Position numbers and translations under genes: made by a program. A stretch of DNA of 64,000 nt from Myrmaecium sp. VS I D KN 1 (taxonomy: Eukaryota; Ascomycota; Dothideomycetes; Valsariales; Valsariaceae), in NCBI GenBank assembly GCA_019775845.1, contig JADQAV010000007.1, forward strand, positions 434,390-498,389, given 5' to 3'. The notes under the pieces were generated by a model. The model saw only the letters and a list, made by a program, of their open reading frames with translations, was not told where the DNA came from and did not search any database. Below are positions 47,101-61,447 of the stretch, piece after piece. The first letter of the stretch is position 1; the number at the start of each line of letters is the position of its first letter.

Positions 47101-50100
47101 TTTATCTCCGTAGGATGCAAGAAGGAATTGCTGTTTGGATCAAGGATGAGGAGCGACAGCTGGAAAGCCAAGATCCTTTTTTGGAGGAACTCTACCGATC
47201 CGTAAGTTAAATATACCGCTGTACTGCTGTTGGCTCTATCGCCATTTGCTAACCACTCCGTCTTATACAGGTATGCGGTCTATGGGAGGCTGTCTGCGCA
47301 GCTATTGAAGCACTACCGAAAACGGACAGTGCTTTGCTGAGTGCTCTCAATGTACTAATTGCTGCTGGTTTCTCGAGCCGGCGCAAACGTATCGTTAACT
47401 TGTCTGTCAAGACATGGAACGCCACGTTTGGCCGACATGAGACTCTTGAATATCCTCACGACGTAGAACAGGTGCTTAAAAAGCTACAACCTCTCGTCGA
47501 AATACAGCTTCCTACGTTCCCGGATCCGTTGAGCGATGAGGTACGTTTGACCCGGTTGATTTGATGCTAGCGGAAACTAACAGACGTTGCAGGGAAGTCT
47601 TCCGTCATTCTTTGATTCGCAGGACGAATCCGAGGAAGACAATGAGAGATCGTCCCGACCACACGTGCCACCGCTTTCTCCTGGCCCTCGTCTCATTGCG
47701 CGGATGATTTCGTCTTCCCCTGCTTCGCGTTCTACCACCCCTCGGAGGTTCAATAGCAAGTCTCCAACACGTCAGACACCGAGGGCCCGGCTTCGCCATG
47801 ACAACTCGCAGATTCAATTCGAAGCCATCGAATCTTCCCCACCGGATCGGGCCGCTATAGACTCCCAGGTTCTTACAGATCGGCAGAAAGAAGTAAACGA
47901 GCGGCAGCGGAACGAGACAGCGATAATTTTTTCCTCACTCGGTTCAAGCCCACACGGATCAACTGTTCAGGACGCAAATATATCGCTATTGGACTTCCGG
48001 AAGACGAAGCAAGCACCAATAAGGAATGATGGAGCCACGACGCCAAAAGGACGGCAGCCCTCTCTTGGGCCCATGCTCTCATACTTAGGTTCTTCACCGA
48101 CACCACGTGCACAAACAAATAGGATCGCCGGTAATTTAACATTCGCGAACGATGATACAGGCCTGCAAACAGCGACGGCCCAGCAGTCGAGTAAATACAA
48201 CTTATCGGAAGACCCACCTTCCTCCCCTCCTGAAATGGGGTGCGAGAAGCTTGCCAACGGGCCTCCCGCGCTCCCATACGAAAATGTACAGGACAGCTTC
48301 ATCGGTGACGAATCTGAACTTTCGGAACTTTCAGACCTTGAGGATTCTTTCGAAGAATCCACCATTGTTGACTTGAACGTTGACTCAAAAGACAAACAGA
48401 ATGATGAGGATGCACAATCCCTGACTCTGCCGGTCGAGCAAATAGAGACTGGACAAGTGGGTACTGAACTAGAACCGACTGATAACGCTCCCATTGCGCA
48501 AACATCACCTCCAGAGGTCGAAATAGATGCTCAGTTGACGGCAGAAATTGATTCCTCAATCGAGCGCTCGAGTCCGTCTAAAGAGCACCAAAAAGCGGCT
48601 CATCCACCCGAACGAAACGCACCTGTACCTGGACTGGACAACCTGACAGAACAGTCCAGTCCTGTTAAAGACATGGTGATCTCTACTGCTGAGGCTATGC
48701 CTTCAAATTCTTCCAGAGGGGAGGCTCGTGCTGCCGAAGCGGATATAGATCTCGCCGCACGAGATTCGTCTCCTGGACTCATACCACAGACTCCAAACGA
48801 GACGAAAGCACGACGTCGGCGCCGACAGAAGTTGAACTCTGCCCAGCGTAGGAAAGCTTCACTGCAGCCAGAAGTATCGAAGGAGTCAATTACTACTAGT
48901 GAACAAGTGCAAAGTCCCCCGCAATATGGTGAAAAAGCTAGTCCATCTGCAGATCGGGTGGATGATCCTCAAGTGAATCAGTCAAATCCCTTAGAGGAAG
49001 AGACCGCTGTGGGTACACCCACAGCCAAACAGGCAGACGAAGCCAAAGCACGACAGCCGAGCCGAGAGAGTACGGTCGAAGATCCCCCCACAATTGTCGA
49101 CCAAACTCATGAACGAGAAAGTGCAAACGTGAGCGATACAGTCATAAACACCACCGAACCCAATAAAATTCCAGACGATCAAACCGCGGCATATCTTGGG
49201 CCTACGTCTGCTGGAATTAGCAGTGGCAAAGTTAACAGCATGACGGAAGGGTCCGGGGTGGAACGCCGTCATGATGTTACCGAAGCCGCTGGACTCAACA
49301 TCAAAAAGAGGAAGGCTAGCCCTAGTCCAGATAATGTCTCAAAGCGGTCAAGAAGGGATCGCGACGTTCACGAAGCCATTGCGCAGGATTACCTTGACGA
49401 CGTGTTTGACCTCGATCGACCAGGTACGCAGGATTGTATCAATGTCGACCTCTCGGCTCGCAAGAGAATGGGCCTTCAGGAAGCTCAGAGGACGTCCGTC
49501 TTGCAGATGCGCCCTGATAGCGTCGTTTCAACCGGCTCAGCGGAACCATCAGGGAGCGTTCGGAAGCGTGGAAGACCCAGTAAAACGGCATCTACTGTAG
49601 CGAGCTCCGCGGCATTGCCTTCTACCTCATACAAGCCGCCTGCTCTAACTACTCGGCGGTCTTCTCGCCTCTCTGAGATGACTGCTTCCTTCGAGGAGGG
49701 CACCACGATCGATCTTACCCAAGGAACCCCCATTTTCAAGAAAGAAGCAACATATGACAGTACCATGGCATCGCCTGCTCACAAAAGACAGCGTACTTTG
49801 CGGTACACACCGATAGCTGAGTTTACCCGTGTTACTCGCTCTCGCCGCCTTTCTCTTTCTCAAGGCGACAGTCAGAATAGTGATCCCGCGCTCAGCTTGT
49901 CTCGCAGTCTTCCCAATCCCAGACCAACGCCCGAAGGTTCGACTTCTTCCGGCATCAGTCGTCTCTCACATATTGAAATTCGCTCTTCCTCAACTCCTGA
50001 GCCAGCAGGCCTTGAGCCGGAGGAGACGCCGCAAAGCCTTCGCGATGCAGAAACAGGCCATACCACCATCGCTTTCGACAAGGAAGACGAACCGCAGAGC

Positions 50101-50649
50101 AGTGATGATGAGGGGACCATCATCGCGCCGGCTTCGCAGGCTCTCTCGGCCAAGCAGCAAACACAAGAACCACATGCTACCCAGGGCAGGAAGAGGCGAA
50201 GGGAGGAGACTCCATCGCCCATCCGGTTTCCCGATTCGGCTGAGCCCAAACGCCGCAGCATCCAGCGGAGCCAGGGGCTACTTAATGGAGAGAAAGAAAA
50301 GGGCAAAGCCCTGCTTGCGAGTCGGGACCAGCAGATGGAGGGCACGGTGCAGGAGCAGCAACCACCACCATCTCCATCAGCGCCGGACTCACAGGTGCCC
50401 GCCTCCCCCGCCGCCGACTCGGCGGCCAGCACTCAAGCGACGGCGCCCGCCCAAGAACCGGCAACGCCGTCGCGCGGCCGTCGGATCCTGCGCCCGACGA
50501 GCATCATCGAGCGACTCAAGCGCCTGGTCGTCGACTGCAAGAACCTCGTGCTGGGCCGGGACGAGCACCTGCAGGTGCAGGGCTTGCTGCTCGAGGTCAC
50601 GCAAGAGGTGCACGATGCGGCGAAGAGGGGGATGGTGGCGGAGAAGTGA
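44130..50649 (+). CDS. RIF1: Telomere / replication-timing regulator Rif1
   Basis: Exons 44130-47201, 47271-47540 and 47593-50649 encode 2132 residues. Residues 71-120 hold two PP1-docking motifs, KVNF (75-78) and SILK (114-117), the pair that recruits Glc7/PP1 in yeast Rif1. From about residue 145 the Rif1_N alpha-helical repeat domain begins (YETFAEMLDHIVTRLANEAR) and runs past residue 1000. The second half is disordered, Ser/Glu/Pro-rich, with an AT-hook-like KRGRPSK (about 49564). The last 45 residues return to a conserved helical tail (IIERLKRLVVDCKNLVLG). Rif1 limits origin firing and telomere elongation in the nucleus. Both introns join in phase 0. Confidence 0.93.
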
Positions 50650-51631
50650 GCCGGGTAGACTGGGGAAATTGGGCTGCCGTCTTTGACGTTCCTTGATCTT
50701 ACTTTATATTTGGTCGGCGTTTGATGGTTTGGTCGCTTGGAAGATGGCGTCGTTTGTCTTTTGTTTCCCGTCTTTCTCTTTCACTATTCTTCTTCTTTTC
50801 GACGTCCTTTTTCCCGTCTCGACGCAAGTTATGAGGAATATGGAGATGAGGTGCGCGACTCTAGATTTTTGGTTGGGTTGGAAGAGGAGGTCGTGGTGGT
50901 GGTGGGAGACGAACGGAGATTCTTTTACTCCCTGCCCAGCAACCATGCATTTCCCGCTGCCCATGATTGCAGTGCGGTCGAATCCCTTTGAATTGTCGTC
51001 CGGAGGAACATCCTTTCATGAAAAATGGAAGGAAGGGAAAGGGGAGGACAATTGGGAAAAGGGGCGAAGCCCACCGCATATGCGGGCATGGTTGCGGTGC
51101 AGCGCATATATATATAGAGGGCATGGGCATGGTTTGGAACGGAACGGAACGGAATGGGATGGGGATGGATGGCGCGGTTGCGATGCAGCGTCAACTTCAT
51201 CATGCAGCGTCGACTGCTGTACATACTACACATATTATACCCTTTCTTTCGCCTGTGCATCAGGCGATGTGGATACAATACAGTAGACACCTATAACAAC
51301 GCTGGTGCGAGGTGCATATATGTGTGAGACGGTCAAAGACGAAAGAGCAATAAGCAAGATTTAAAATTTCAATGAGGTTGACTATCCTGTGTAAGTCGTT
51401 AATCTGTCCTGAAGCTTTTTTGACTAACGTGAGTAGGTTTCTAGAATCGGTCAATTGATCCAAACTCCACGCTTCTCTTCCCATCCTCTCCATACACGTC
51501 AACCCACTCTTGCATAGCACGTCTAACCAAGCTTCGTCAAATTCGCTCCTCCCGAGCTTGCAAGTAGATAGGGCTGGACTATCCAAAATAGAAAGGGACC
51601 ATGGCCCAGTCCCTCAAAGCCGTCCCTCAAG
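50650..51631. other. Convergent 3' flanks, RIF1 and G6P epimerase
   Basis: 982 bp. Includes the GGAAC array at 51135-51170 and short TATA runs at 51100-51120. No gene seen; the frames at 50693-51296 are overlapping on both strands and compositional. Confidence 0.55.
51135..51172. repeat. GGAAC / GGATGG short tandem array
   Basis: Three to four GGAAC units merge into GGGATGGGGATGGATGG. Simple sequence between convergent genes. Confidence 0.65.
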
Positions 51632-53446
<1,815 letters not shown>

Positions 53447-55177
53447 TCACTGGAGCAAAGGATCCTGTATCGCGAGTTAGCATCGTGGGACCGGCAGCGA
53501 TGGAAGGGACTTGTCTTACCCTGAAATGCTTTTGGAAGTTCCCTCTCTTGTCGTTGCCCCACTGGTATCTCATCTTCTCCCTCAACTCCCTCTTCTTCTC
53601 CCTCTTCTCGGCTGCCGTGACCTCCTTCTTGGTCACATCCGACACGCCAACCATACCAAGTCCACCATTTCCACGACCGACGAGCTGCCTGCCACGATCA
53701 TGCCCACGCGGACGACGCTCCTCTTCTTCTTCAACGTCAGAATCAGAGAAGCCCTTGATCAGCCGCTGTTGAGCACGCTCCTCTGGAGTGGGGTAGTTAC
53801 GAAGGTTCTGTCGGTAGTAAGCCCGCAGGCTCCTGTGACCAGCGGTGCGGCCGCTAGGAAGATGCAGCTCGTAGTCATCGTAGTAAACAGCCTGGGGCCT
53901 GGAGTGAGCGTGCGAGTGCCATCCATCCACGGACCGATGCGGCCGAGGATCTGTGTGAGAGTGATGCTTGTGTCTGTGAAGCTCCTTGTACCGGTGCGAC
54001 CGGTCTTGAATGGGAACAGATGTGATCTCATCAGTCGGAACATCCGACACAGTGCTATCAGTCTCCCAGCCGTCCTCGCCTGCGCCATCCTCCATGACTT
54101 GGTTGCCTTCTTCCGTCGTGATTGTAGTCTTCTCCGCACGAGCAGCACCAAGCTTGACACCGCCGTTGCCATCCTCGGTCTCACTACTAGCGTCTGACCA
54201 CTCGTCCTCATCGCTGTAGGTGCTGCGGAAGTCGTAGAATTGGCCAATTTCGATCATCTCCGTTTCATCGCTGAACGCAATCATGCAATGCCCACGGTCG
54301 CGCATGTGAGTTTGAATGCCACTCGCGGTATGGACAATCTTCCCGCAGTATAGACATTCGTGACCTTCGTGAATCTTTTCCCAAAGATAACCAATCAAGC
54401 CTTCCAAATCGACAAGGTAAGGTTTCTCCGGGATAAACATGCCGTGGTGACGCTCCATGTGCTCGATGTTCAACGGGAACGTAGGCGACTTGAAGTTACA
54501 GAAAAGGCAATCCACAATTGGTCCCTCCGGTTTGGCAGCGGTCTCCTCGGTCGCGGTACGTGAGTGTTCTGGCTGCCCATCTGCGGCAGAATGGTGCGGC
54601 CGCTCGGGACGTTCCAACACGGGTCCCTCCTCCAACGTGGTCTTCTTCATATCGTCCACTACCCTGTTGAACTCTGCCTCGGCCTCTTTAGGCACAGCGG
54701 CCTCCTTCGCCTCGACAGGCTCACCTAGGGAAAATGCGGAGCTCATCACCGATGCGGTTTCATCATCCTTCCCACCGGCCGAGCCTAATCTCGCCGCCCT
54801 CAAAGCATTCTGCCGATGCTTCTGGCTGTTCAAGTGATTTTGGTAGGCATTCTCACTGAAGTAAGTTTTCTGGCAGGCGGCGCAAAGTTTCTCGAAAGAA
54901 GCACGAGCGGCAGTGGCAGCGGCGGAAGCCTTATTGGCAAGGACCTTCTCTGCGAAGATCTCAGACGAAAGAGGAGGCAACGATGCCACACGGCGCTTCA
55001 AGTTGTACCGACTATTGCAGAGACAAATTAGTCCATCTAGATCGAGAAGAAAAATGACCATCGTAGAGAAACATACTGCCAGTCAGACTGCATATGGGTG
55101 CGCTGCAGCTCGCTGGATCGGAAAGCAACCTGACAGGTGTTGCAGGTGAAAGGATGAGTGCTCGCTTGGCTCGACAT
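53447..55177 (-). CDS. REI1: 60S subunit biogenesis factor Rei1 (C2H2 zinc finger)
   Basis: Exons 55177-55077, 55011-53520 and 53464-53447 encode 536 residues. Zinc fingers: CNTCQVAFRSSELQRTHMQSD, completed across the 65-nt intron as WHRYNLKRRVA; CAACQKTYFSENAYQNHLN; CLFCNFKS with HMERHH; CLYCGKIV with HMRDRGH. The last exon is only 18 nt and encodes DPLLQ after the 55-nt intron, giving the invariant C-terminus KHFRDPLLQ. Reading through that intron would replace it with an unrelated tail, so the short exon is well supported. Rei1 acts with Jjj1 to release Arx1 and Tif6-linked factors from cytoplasmic pre-60S particles and threads its tail into the exit tunnel. Divergent from HUL4. Confidence 0.95.
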
Positions 55178-56129
55178 GACAGGCGAATGCAGTTCAAACG
55201 GCAAGGGAGGTCTGGCGAAAGGAGATGAAAAAAGCTGGATATCCTTGGCACTGCCGATGAGGAAGTCTGGGGATGGCCGGCGGCGAACTGGACCCTGCTT
55301 ATCAAAATCGGATCGTGCAGAAGGAAACCCGTCGAGACCGCGCAAAAGAGCAGAGGCCGGTACGCTTGAAAGGCTGCAGATCAGCCGCGGTGCTGTCGCT
55401 CTCCGAAGGCCCCAGAGCTACCAATGCACGCCGGGTACTTCACACGACCGGAAAGCGGGAGCACAGGGAGTGAAGAGGAGGCGAGGTGGTGAGGACGAGG
55501 AGATGCAGACAGGAGGATCCCGCTGAGGAGAGAGGGAGAGGGGCAAATATTGCAGCGCACGGGTCCGGTGTGGGCGAGCTGGGCGAGTCTTCGTAGGGCT
55601 GAACGGATTTTTTCATGACGTCCGTCGGATGGAGTGGAGGACCTGCCTGCCTGCCTCCCGCTAGCCGCCAATCACCGAGCCCGGCCACCCCGGCCAATCA
55701 ACTAATCCGCGCCTCCCGCTTACCTTAACCGCTGTGATCGGTATCCATCCAGACAGGGCGGCAGCTTCCGTGACCGGCGGAAGCTTGATGAACTGCGTGC
55801 CTCACTGCCTGATAAGATCGATCCCCATCACGCATCACCAAACTGGTCTCCTGGAAACCTCACTGCTGAAGAAGTGCACGCTGTCGCTCGCCTACTTACA
55901 AGGCACCCCCGCTCTCTTAACATGTACCTCTGACAGACTTGTATGTCATTCACGTTCCGCCTTGCCTAACTCACCGATTCGTTGTCCCCGCTACTTTGGT
56001 GATGTCTTTTCGGTGCTCGCCTTGACTCTTCTTGAGTGATTTCCCCGGCGTCTATATCGCCCTTAAGGCGTATTCAACTTCTACAACCGCTCCGTGCTTT
56101 CAATCTCCGCGTGACCCTGCCTCCTTACT
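55178..56129. promoter_or_regulatory. Divergent intergenic region, REI1 / HUL4
   Basis: 952 bp between start codons. Purine-rich words on the plus strand at 55480-55545 (REI1 leader side). No gene seen. Confidence 0.45.
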
Positions 56130-59100
56130 ATGACTGGCACCATTTCACAGCAATCAAACGGAGAGCGTCAGACCGCAACGGCTCCTGTGGCATCAAGCGC
56201 GTCTCCGTCGAAGCTGCACAGTCTTAGATCGACGAGGGCCGACCAGTTCCAGCAGCGTGTTCTAAGGTTGTATCCCACGTATATCAGCTCAAGCAAGCCT
56301 CTAACCATTGCCAGTTACATCTCTCAGATTCTTTATGGCTGCGAAGAGCCCAACTGTACAACTACCACGTGCCTCAGCTGCCAAAGGCGTGTCAAGAATA
56401 AGCCTTTCCGGCCCCCTACCGAACTGACTGCCCGCGCTCTTGCATTCTATCTGGCCAGCCAAGATGATTCCGGAGCTCGCTTGTGTCCACGTAAGCTTCG
56501 CGTTCGTCCCGATAGCTTGAAGATCAAACCGCCCAGCAATGAGTCGGAGATTACTGAAGCTACCAGGACAGGCGATAATGAGGCTGCGAGGGACATAACG
56601 AAGCGAAGCAAACGGCAGCTCTCTAGCCTCCAGGTGGAAATAGAAAAACGCAAGCAGAGCGAGAAGGACAACAAATCCCTGGTGCAGAATCTCTTTAACA
56701 CCACAGCAATGTTATCTTTTGCCTTGTGCGATCGCCCTATCGCCCAGAAAAGGTCCAAGGCGAAGTATAGACATGCGCGTGTTGCAATCGAGGATAGATT
56801 CAGCAATGCGTACTCGCTCATAGATGAGTTCATTGAAAAAGGTCGCGCCGACACACCGGCATCATTTTTAGGACTGGATCCGTCCTATATGGACGCGACG
56901 TTCGAGAGAGCGAAGAGGCTCGACAAATCTGTCGTCCTCCACTCGCTCTGGCATGCGGTCAAGGCGCTGTTCAGTCCGCCGCCGGAGTTATCCGTTCAAA
57001 AAAGCCCAAGATTAAGATCATCCAGCAATGGATCGGTCCAATATGGTGTCGATCCTGTCACTAGAGATACGCCAAAAAGCAAAGAAGAAGCGACCCAGAT
57101 CTGGCTTTCGGATGTCGATGCCGCTCGGTTAATCGTCATATGCATATTCGCTCTCTGTGCGCTGACCTTGGACCGACCTTTGACGCTCGAGCAAACTGTT
57201 GAGATGTTTCATGCTAGGAAGAAAGGGTTCCTAATGGCGCGGGTAAATCCCACTAACGAGGGGGTTCTGGATCATTTCGTGGATGAGTTCGAGTATGAGC
57301 CTGCCATACGCCTTCTTGACAGACTGGTGAGAGGTATTGCTGCTAGGCGATGCTTCTCGGAGATCCTATCCAAACTCTCTCCACGCGGACAAGCACGCAG
57401 ACATTTCCCGGTAATGGACATGGTAGTAATATATCTGGCCGAGGCAGAAGAATCGATGTGGTTCTTGAAGGAACATGGCGAGAACGCAAGATATATGACT
57501 GCGATCATCTTCGTCCACTGGCTGCACACTTTGATCATGAAGAACTGGGATCAGAAGCCGGTAGTCTATCGCTGGAGCGCTGCCGGTGCAGCGATTGATA
57601 TCATAGGCGACATCTGTATGTTCAACCGGAGCACGACACCACTAAATATGCTAACGTAGTCAGATAATCGTCACGACAAGTTCGGTACTACCGGGTCCCG
57701 ATGGCTTGCTCATCCCTTCATTGCGGATAAGATAGATCCAATCGGAGCGCCACAATCATTCCTCGAGTATACCAGCAACCCCAACACCCTACATCTCTTG
57801 TCTTGCCCATGGCTTTTTCTCCCGAAGACGTTAGTAGCTTACTTCCGGACGATCAACTATGCGCGAATGACCAAGCAGTACATCAATATTCATCTTACTC
57901 AGACGTACAGCCGAAAGTTTGGGCGTGTCGCCTGGCGGGGAATTGAGTCTTATATCCGGGACAAGTATCCTCAAGCATTCAATCCCAACTTGAGCCTGAA
58001 CGTTCGCCGTGATCACATACTAGAAGACACCTATGATCAGCTTTGGCAGAGAGAGAAGCGTGAACTGTTGAAGCCCCTGAAAGTGCAGATCAGCCAGGAT
58101 TCGGGCGAATTGGGCGTCGATCAGGGTGGCGTTACCCAGGAATTTTTCAGGATTGCATTGGCCGAAGCCTTCAACCCAGACAATGGTATGTCCAGAAGCC
58201 CGATTCATGCCTGTTTAACACAGCGCTCATTGAGATGGCAGGCATGTTCACAATTGACCCAAAAACGCGTATGATCTGGTTACAGCCGATGTCGGTGACT
58301 CCGCTGTTCCACTTCGAGCTAGTAGGGCTCCTTATGTCCCTGGCAATATACAACGGCATCACCTTACCTGTCACGTTTCCGCTCGCTTTTTACAAAAGGT
58401 TGCTTGGTGAACCTGTCACCGCACTGGAGGACATTCAAGATGGCTGGCCTGACCTTGCCGAAGGGTTGAAGGCGTTGCTTGCATGGAATGAAGGCGATGT
58501 CGGCGACGTCTTCATGCGCACTTACGATTTCAGCTTCGAGTACCTAGGTCGGAACATCGATATTGACATGACGGCTGCTAAGGAGCATGAACAGGATCCG
58601 GAGATGTTAATACACCTGGATCAGATTTTGTCATTGTGCACAGGCGATTCGCCGCTTGTCACCAACGCCAACCGAGGACAATACGTCAGCGACTATATTC
58701 AGTGGCTCACCTCCAAGTCCATCGCGCCTCAATGGGACGCATTTGTACGGGGCTTTCATGTCTGCCTGGACCCTCAGTCGCTCCGTCTGTTTACCGCTGA
58801 AGCCTTTCAGCACCTCGTCGAAGGCAGCCAGATGATTGACATCGAAGGCCTGCGTCGCGCAGCAGTGTATGAAGAAGGGTACACCTCTACCCACCCAACA
58901 ATCGAGCAATTCTGGAGCGTTGTGAGAGAGTACAGCGAAGAGGAGAAGCGGCATCTGCTAGAGTTCGTGACGGCCACGGACCGGGTGCCAGTCAATGGGG
59001 CAAGCAGCATCCGCTTCTCGATCGCACGGAACGGACCCGACAGCGAGATGCTACCCGGGAGCAGTACGTGTTTCGGCAGGTTGTTGCTGCCGGAATACGC

Positions 59101-59170
59101 GGACCGGGAGAAGTTGAAGCGGAAGTTGGGCGTCGCAATCGAGCACTACAAGGGCTTCGGCGTGGTTTGA
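56130..59170 (+). CDS. HUL4: HECT-type E3 ubiquitin ligase, Hul4 family
   Basis: Exons 56130-57615, 57664-58185 and 58242-59170 encode 978 residues. The N-terminus has a Cys-rich AZUL-like motif, CEEPNCTTTTCLSCQRR, then LTARALAFYLASQDD. The HECT domain begins about residue 600 (TYSRKFGRVAWRGIESY) and includes GVTQEFFRIALAEAFNPDNG, MFTIDPKTRMIWLQP, LVGLLMSLAIYN and the catalytic Cys946 in SSTCFGRLLLPEY. The first intron (48 nt, 57616-57663) avoids an early stop; the second (56 nt, 58186-58241) joins G|GC before MFTID. Hul4 works in nuclear quality control and proteasome-linked degradation. The C-terminal GFGVV tail is normal for the family. Confidence 0.94.
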
Positions 59171-59502
59171 GGGTTGGTTGTTATACATCAGTGTATTTCC
59201 GTGAGGGATGGTACGAATACATCCGCCGTCCTTGGGGATGTTTTTATGCCTCGAATGGCATTGATTGGAAGTCGGATGGGGCTGGCAAGAGCTTGATGCC
59301 TGAGGAATGAAATTTGTCCTACGGCAGAACTGCGGACCACCGAAGACCCTTATCTGACGCGATAGCGGGGAAAATTGTCCTGCCCAGCCCAGATCTGACG
59401 GCTGGGGAGATGTTCTTTTCGCAATCTTCCCGACTCTGTTGCTTCAAGCCCTCCCTTGCGCCTCTCGTCCCCTCCAGATCCATCCGCATCCCTTCTAGGA
59501 GA
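59171..59502. other. Short intergenic region, HUL4 to MTAP
   Basis: 332 bp between two plus-strand genes. Promoter-like C/T-rich sequence near 59440-59500. Confidence 0.5.
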
Positions 59503-60573
59503 ATGGCCAACATCGCTACATCCTACCCGGGTGAGTGAATCCGTCACTCCGTCCCTCTCTCCGCCGATTCCGCCTCAGTCTCAGGCTTTCCTCTTGCTCC
59601 CCCTCTCCTCGCTCTCCCACACAATCATGAAAAGTCAAGTTCACTGATCAGCATCTCCTATCCAGACCCTGTCCACATCGCCGTCATTGGCGGTACCGGC
59701 CTACAGACACTCCCCCACTTCACCCACGCGGCGACGCTCAACATCTCGACCCCGTGGGGCGCCCCCAGCGCACCCATTCACATCCTCCACCACCCCTCCC
59801 CGACGACTGGCAAGCCCATCCCGATCGCCTTCCTCTCTCGCCATGGCACTCACCACAACCTCGCCCCGCATGAGGTGCCCGCCCGCGCTAACATCGCCGC
59901 GCTCCGCTCGATCGGTGTGCGCACCATCATCGCCTTCTCCGCCGTTGGCTCTTTGCAGGAGGAGATCCGGCCTCGCGATTTCGTCGTGCCGGACCAGGTG
60001 ATCGACCGCACTAAGGGTATCCGGCCCTTCACCTTCTTCGAGGGCGGGATGGTCGGCCACGTCGGGTTCGGGGACCCGTTCTCGGAGCCGCTGGCGCAGG
60101 TGGTGCGGCGTCTGGGTCACTCGCTCGAGGGCGAGGGCGTCACCCTGCACGACCGGGGCACGTTGATCTGCATGGAGGGTCCCCAGTTCAGCACCCGGGC
60201 CGAGAGCAACCTGTACCGCAGCTGGGGCGGGAGCGTGATCAACATGTCGGCGCTGCCGGAGGCGAAGCTGGCCCGGGAGGCCGAGATCAGCTACGTGATG
60301 ATCTGCATGGCGACCGACTACGACTGCTGGCACACGACCGAGGACGTGAACGTGGAGATGGTGATGGGCCACATGAAGGCCAACAGCGAGAACGCGCGCC
60401 GGTTCGTGGGCGCGGTTCTGGACGAGCTGAGCAAGGAGGAGCACGGCGAGCTGGTGCTGGCCAAGCACCTGGAGGGCCAGATGAAGTTCGCCGGCGGCAT
60501 CACCCACAAGGAGGGGCGGACCGCGGAGGCGGTGCAGAAGCTGGGTTGGTTGTTCCCGGGATACTTTGATTAG
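59503..60573 (+). CDS. MEU1: S-methyl-5'-thioadenosine phosphorylase
   Basis: Exons 59503-59530 and 59666-60573 encode 311 residues. The 28-nt first exon (MANIATSYP) joins across a 135-nt intron to DPVHIAVIGGTGL. The PNP/MTAP signatures are complete: the GGTGL phosphate loop, LSRHGTHH, AFSAVGSLQEEI, CMEGPQFSTRAES, INMSALPEAKLA and MATDYDCW (purine-binding Asp). It cleaves methylthioadenosine from polyamine synthesis into adenine and methylthioribose-1-phosphate, feeding methionine salvage. Codons are strongly C/G-ending, as for a highly expressed gene. The protein is cytosolic and usually trimeric. Confidence 0.96.
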
Positions 60574-61447
60574 GTGGGCAGCAGCGGACGGAAGTAAGCA
60601 CTTGGTTACGGTTGTTCATTGCAGTGAGCGGGAAAGTACATGCGATACTGTACATGGAGACATAGACATGCACATGGGCCGCATACGTACATATGTAGAT
60701 CTTCTATAGAAGTAGACACTGTAGATGTACCGAACAACAAAAAGTTCCTAAGATTGACGAAATCGTTTTCGTCACTCCCTTTCGTGTTTTCTCCCACGGT
60801 TCACTCATCCACTGTGGTAACTGATGCACGTTGTGGCCGAACTGGGAGACTTTCCTTTTTATGCCAACGTCGTACTTGTTGTCCGCTCTCAGCCTTATCA
60901 CGCGTCGCAGCTCCGCGGAACGGGACAGACGAAAGTTGGTCTCGTCCAATCTCCCACGACGTGAGATCTTGTGTAGGATTCTAACGGACCGAATCCCTAG
61001 CAACGGATGTAGGTGTGAATCAATGGAATTGTGCATGTTCTTTTTTCCTCTTTTCCATCATGTTCCGCATGAAGAGCGGAGGTGGCTGGGCTGACAAATG
61101 ACGTGGTGGGGGTGGCCCGCAGAGCAAGTGGGGGGCGAGCGAGCAGGCGGGGCAGGACCTCTGACAGGCTGAGGAAGGGCTCGCCTGCACTTGCCGTCAC
61201 TTTTCTCTGCTCTGCTCTCCCACCTTCCACCTCTTCTTCTTCCCGGTTTCCTCTCGCTGGGATACTTAAATTACATACATAATCGGCATTCTTCCTTCCT
61301 CACCTCTTCTTTCCTCAAAAATTCCTTGGGAAGAACTGCTTTCACCACACGAGGCTTCTTTTCTCCGAGCTTGATACCCCTCCCCTCTGCGCTACCACAG
61401 CACACTTGGCCCAAGCTCCTTGAAGCAAAGCCATACAAACCACCAAC
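60574..61447. other. 874-bp intergenic region between MTAP and the SDR gene
   Basis: Contains the MTAP 3' flank and the SDR promoter. Notable only for C/T-rich leader sequence from 61200 onwards. Confidence 0.55.

Noticed and set aside
59701-60507. 268-codon antisense frame over MTAP
   Set aside because: His/Arg/Val-rich shadow; the sense strand encodes a complete MTAP.
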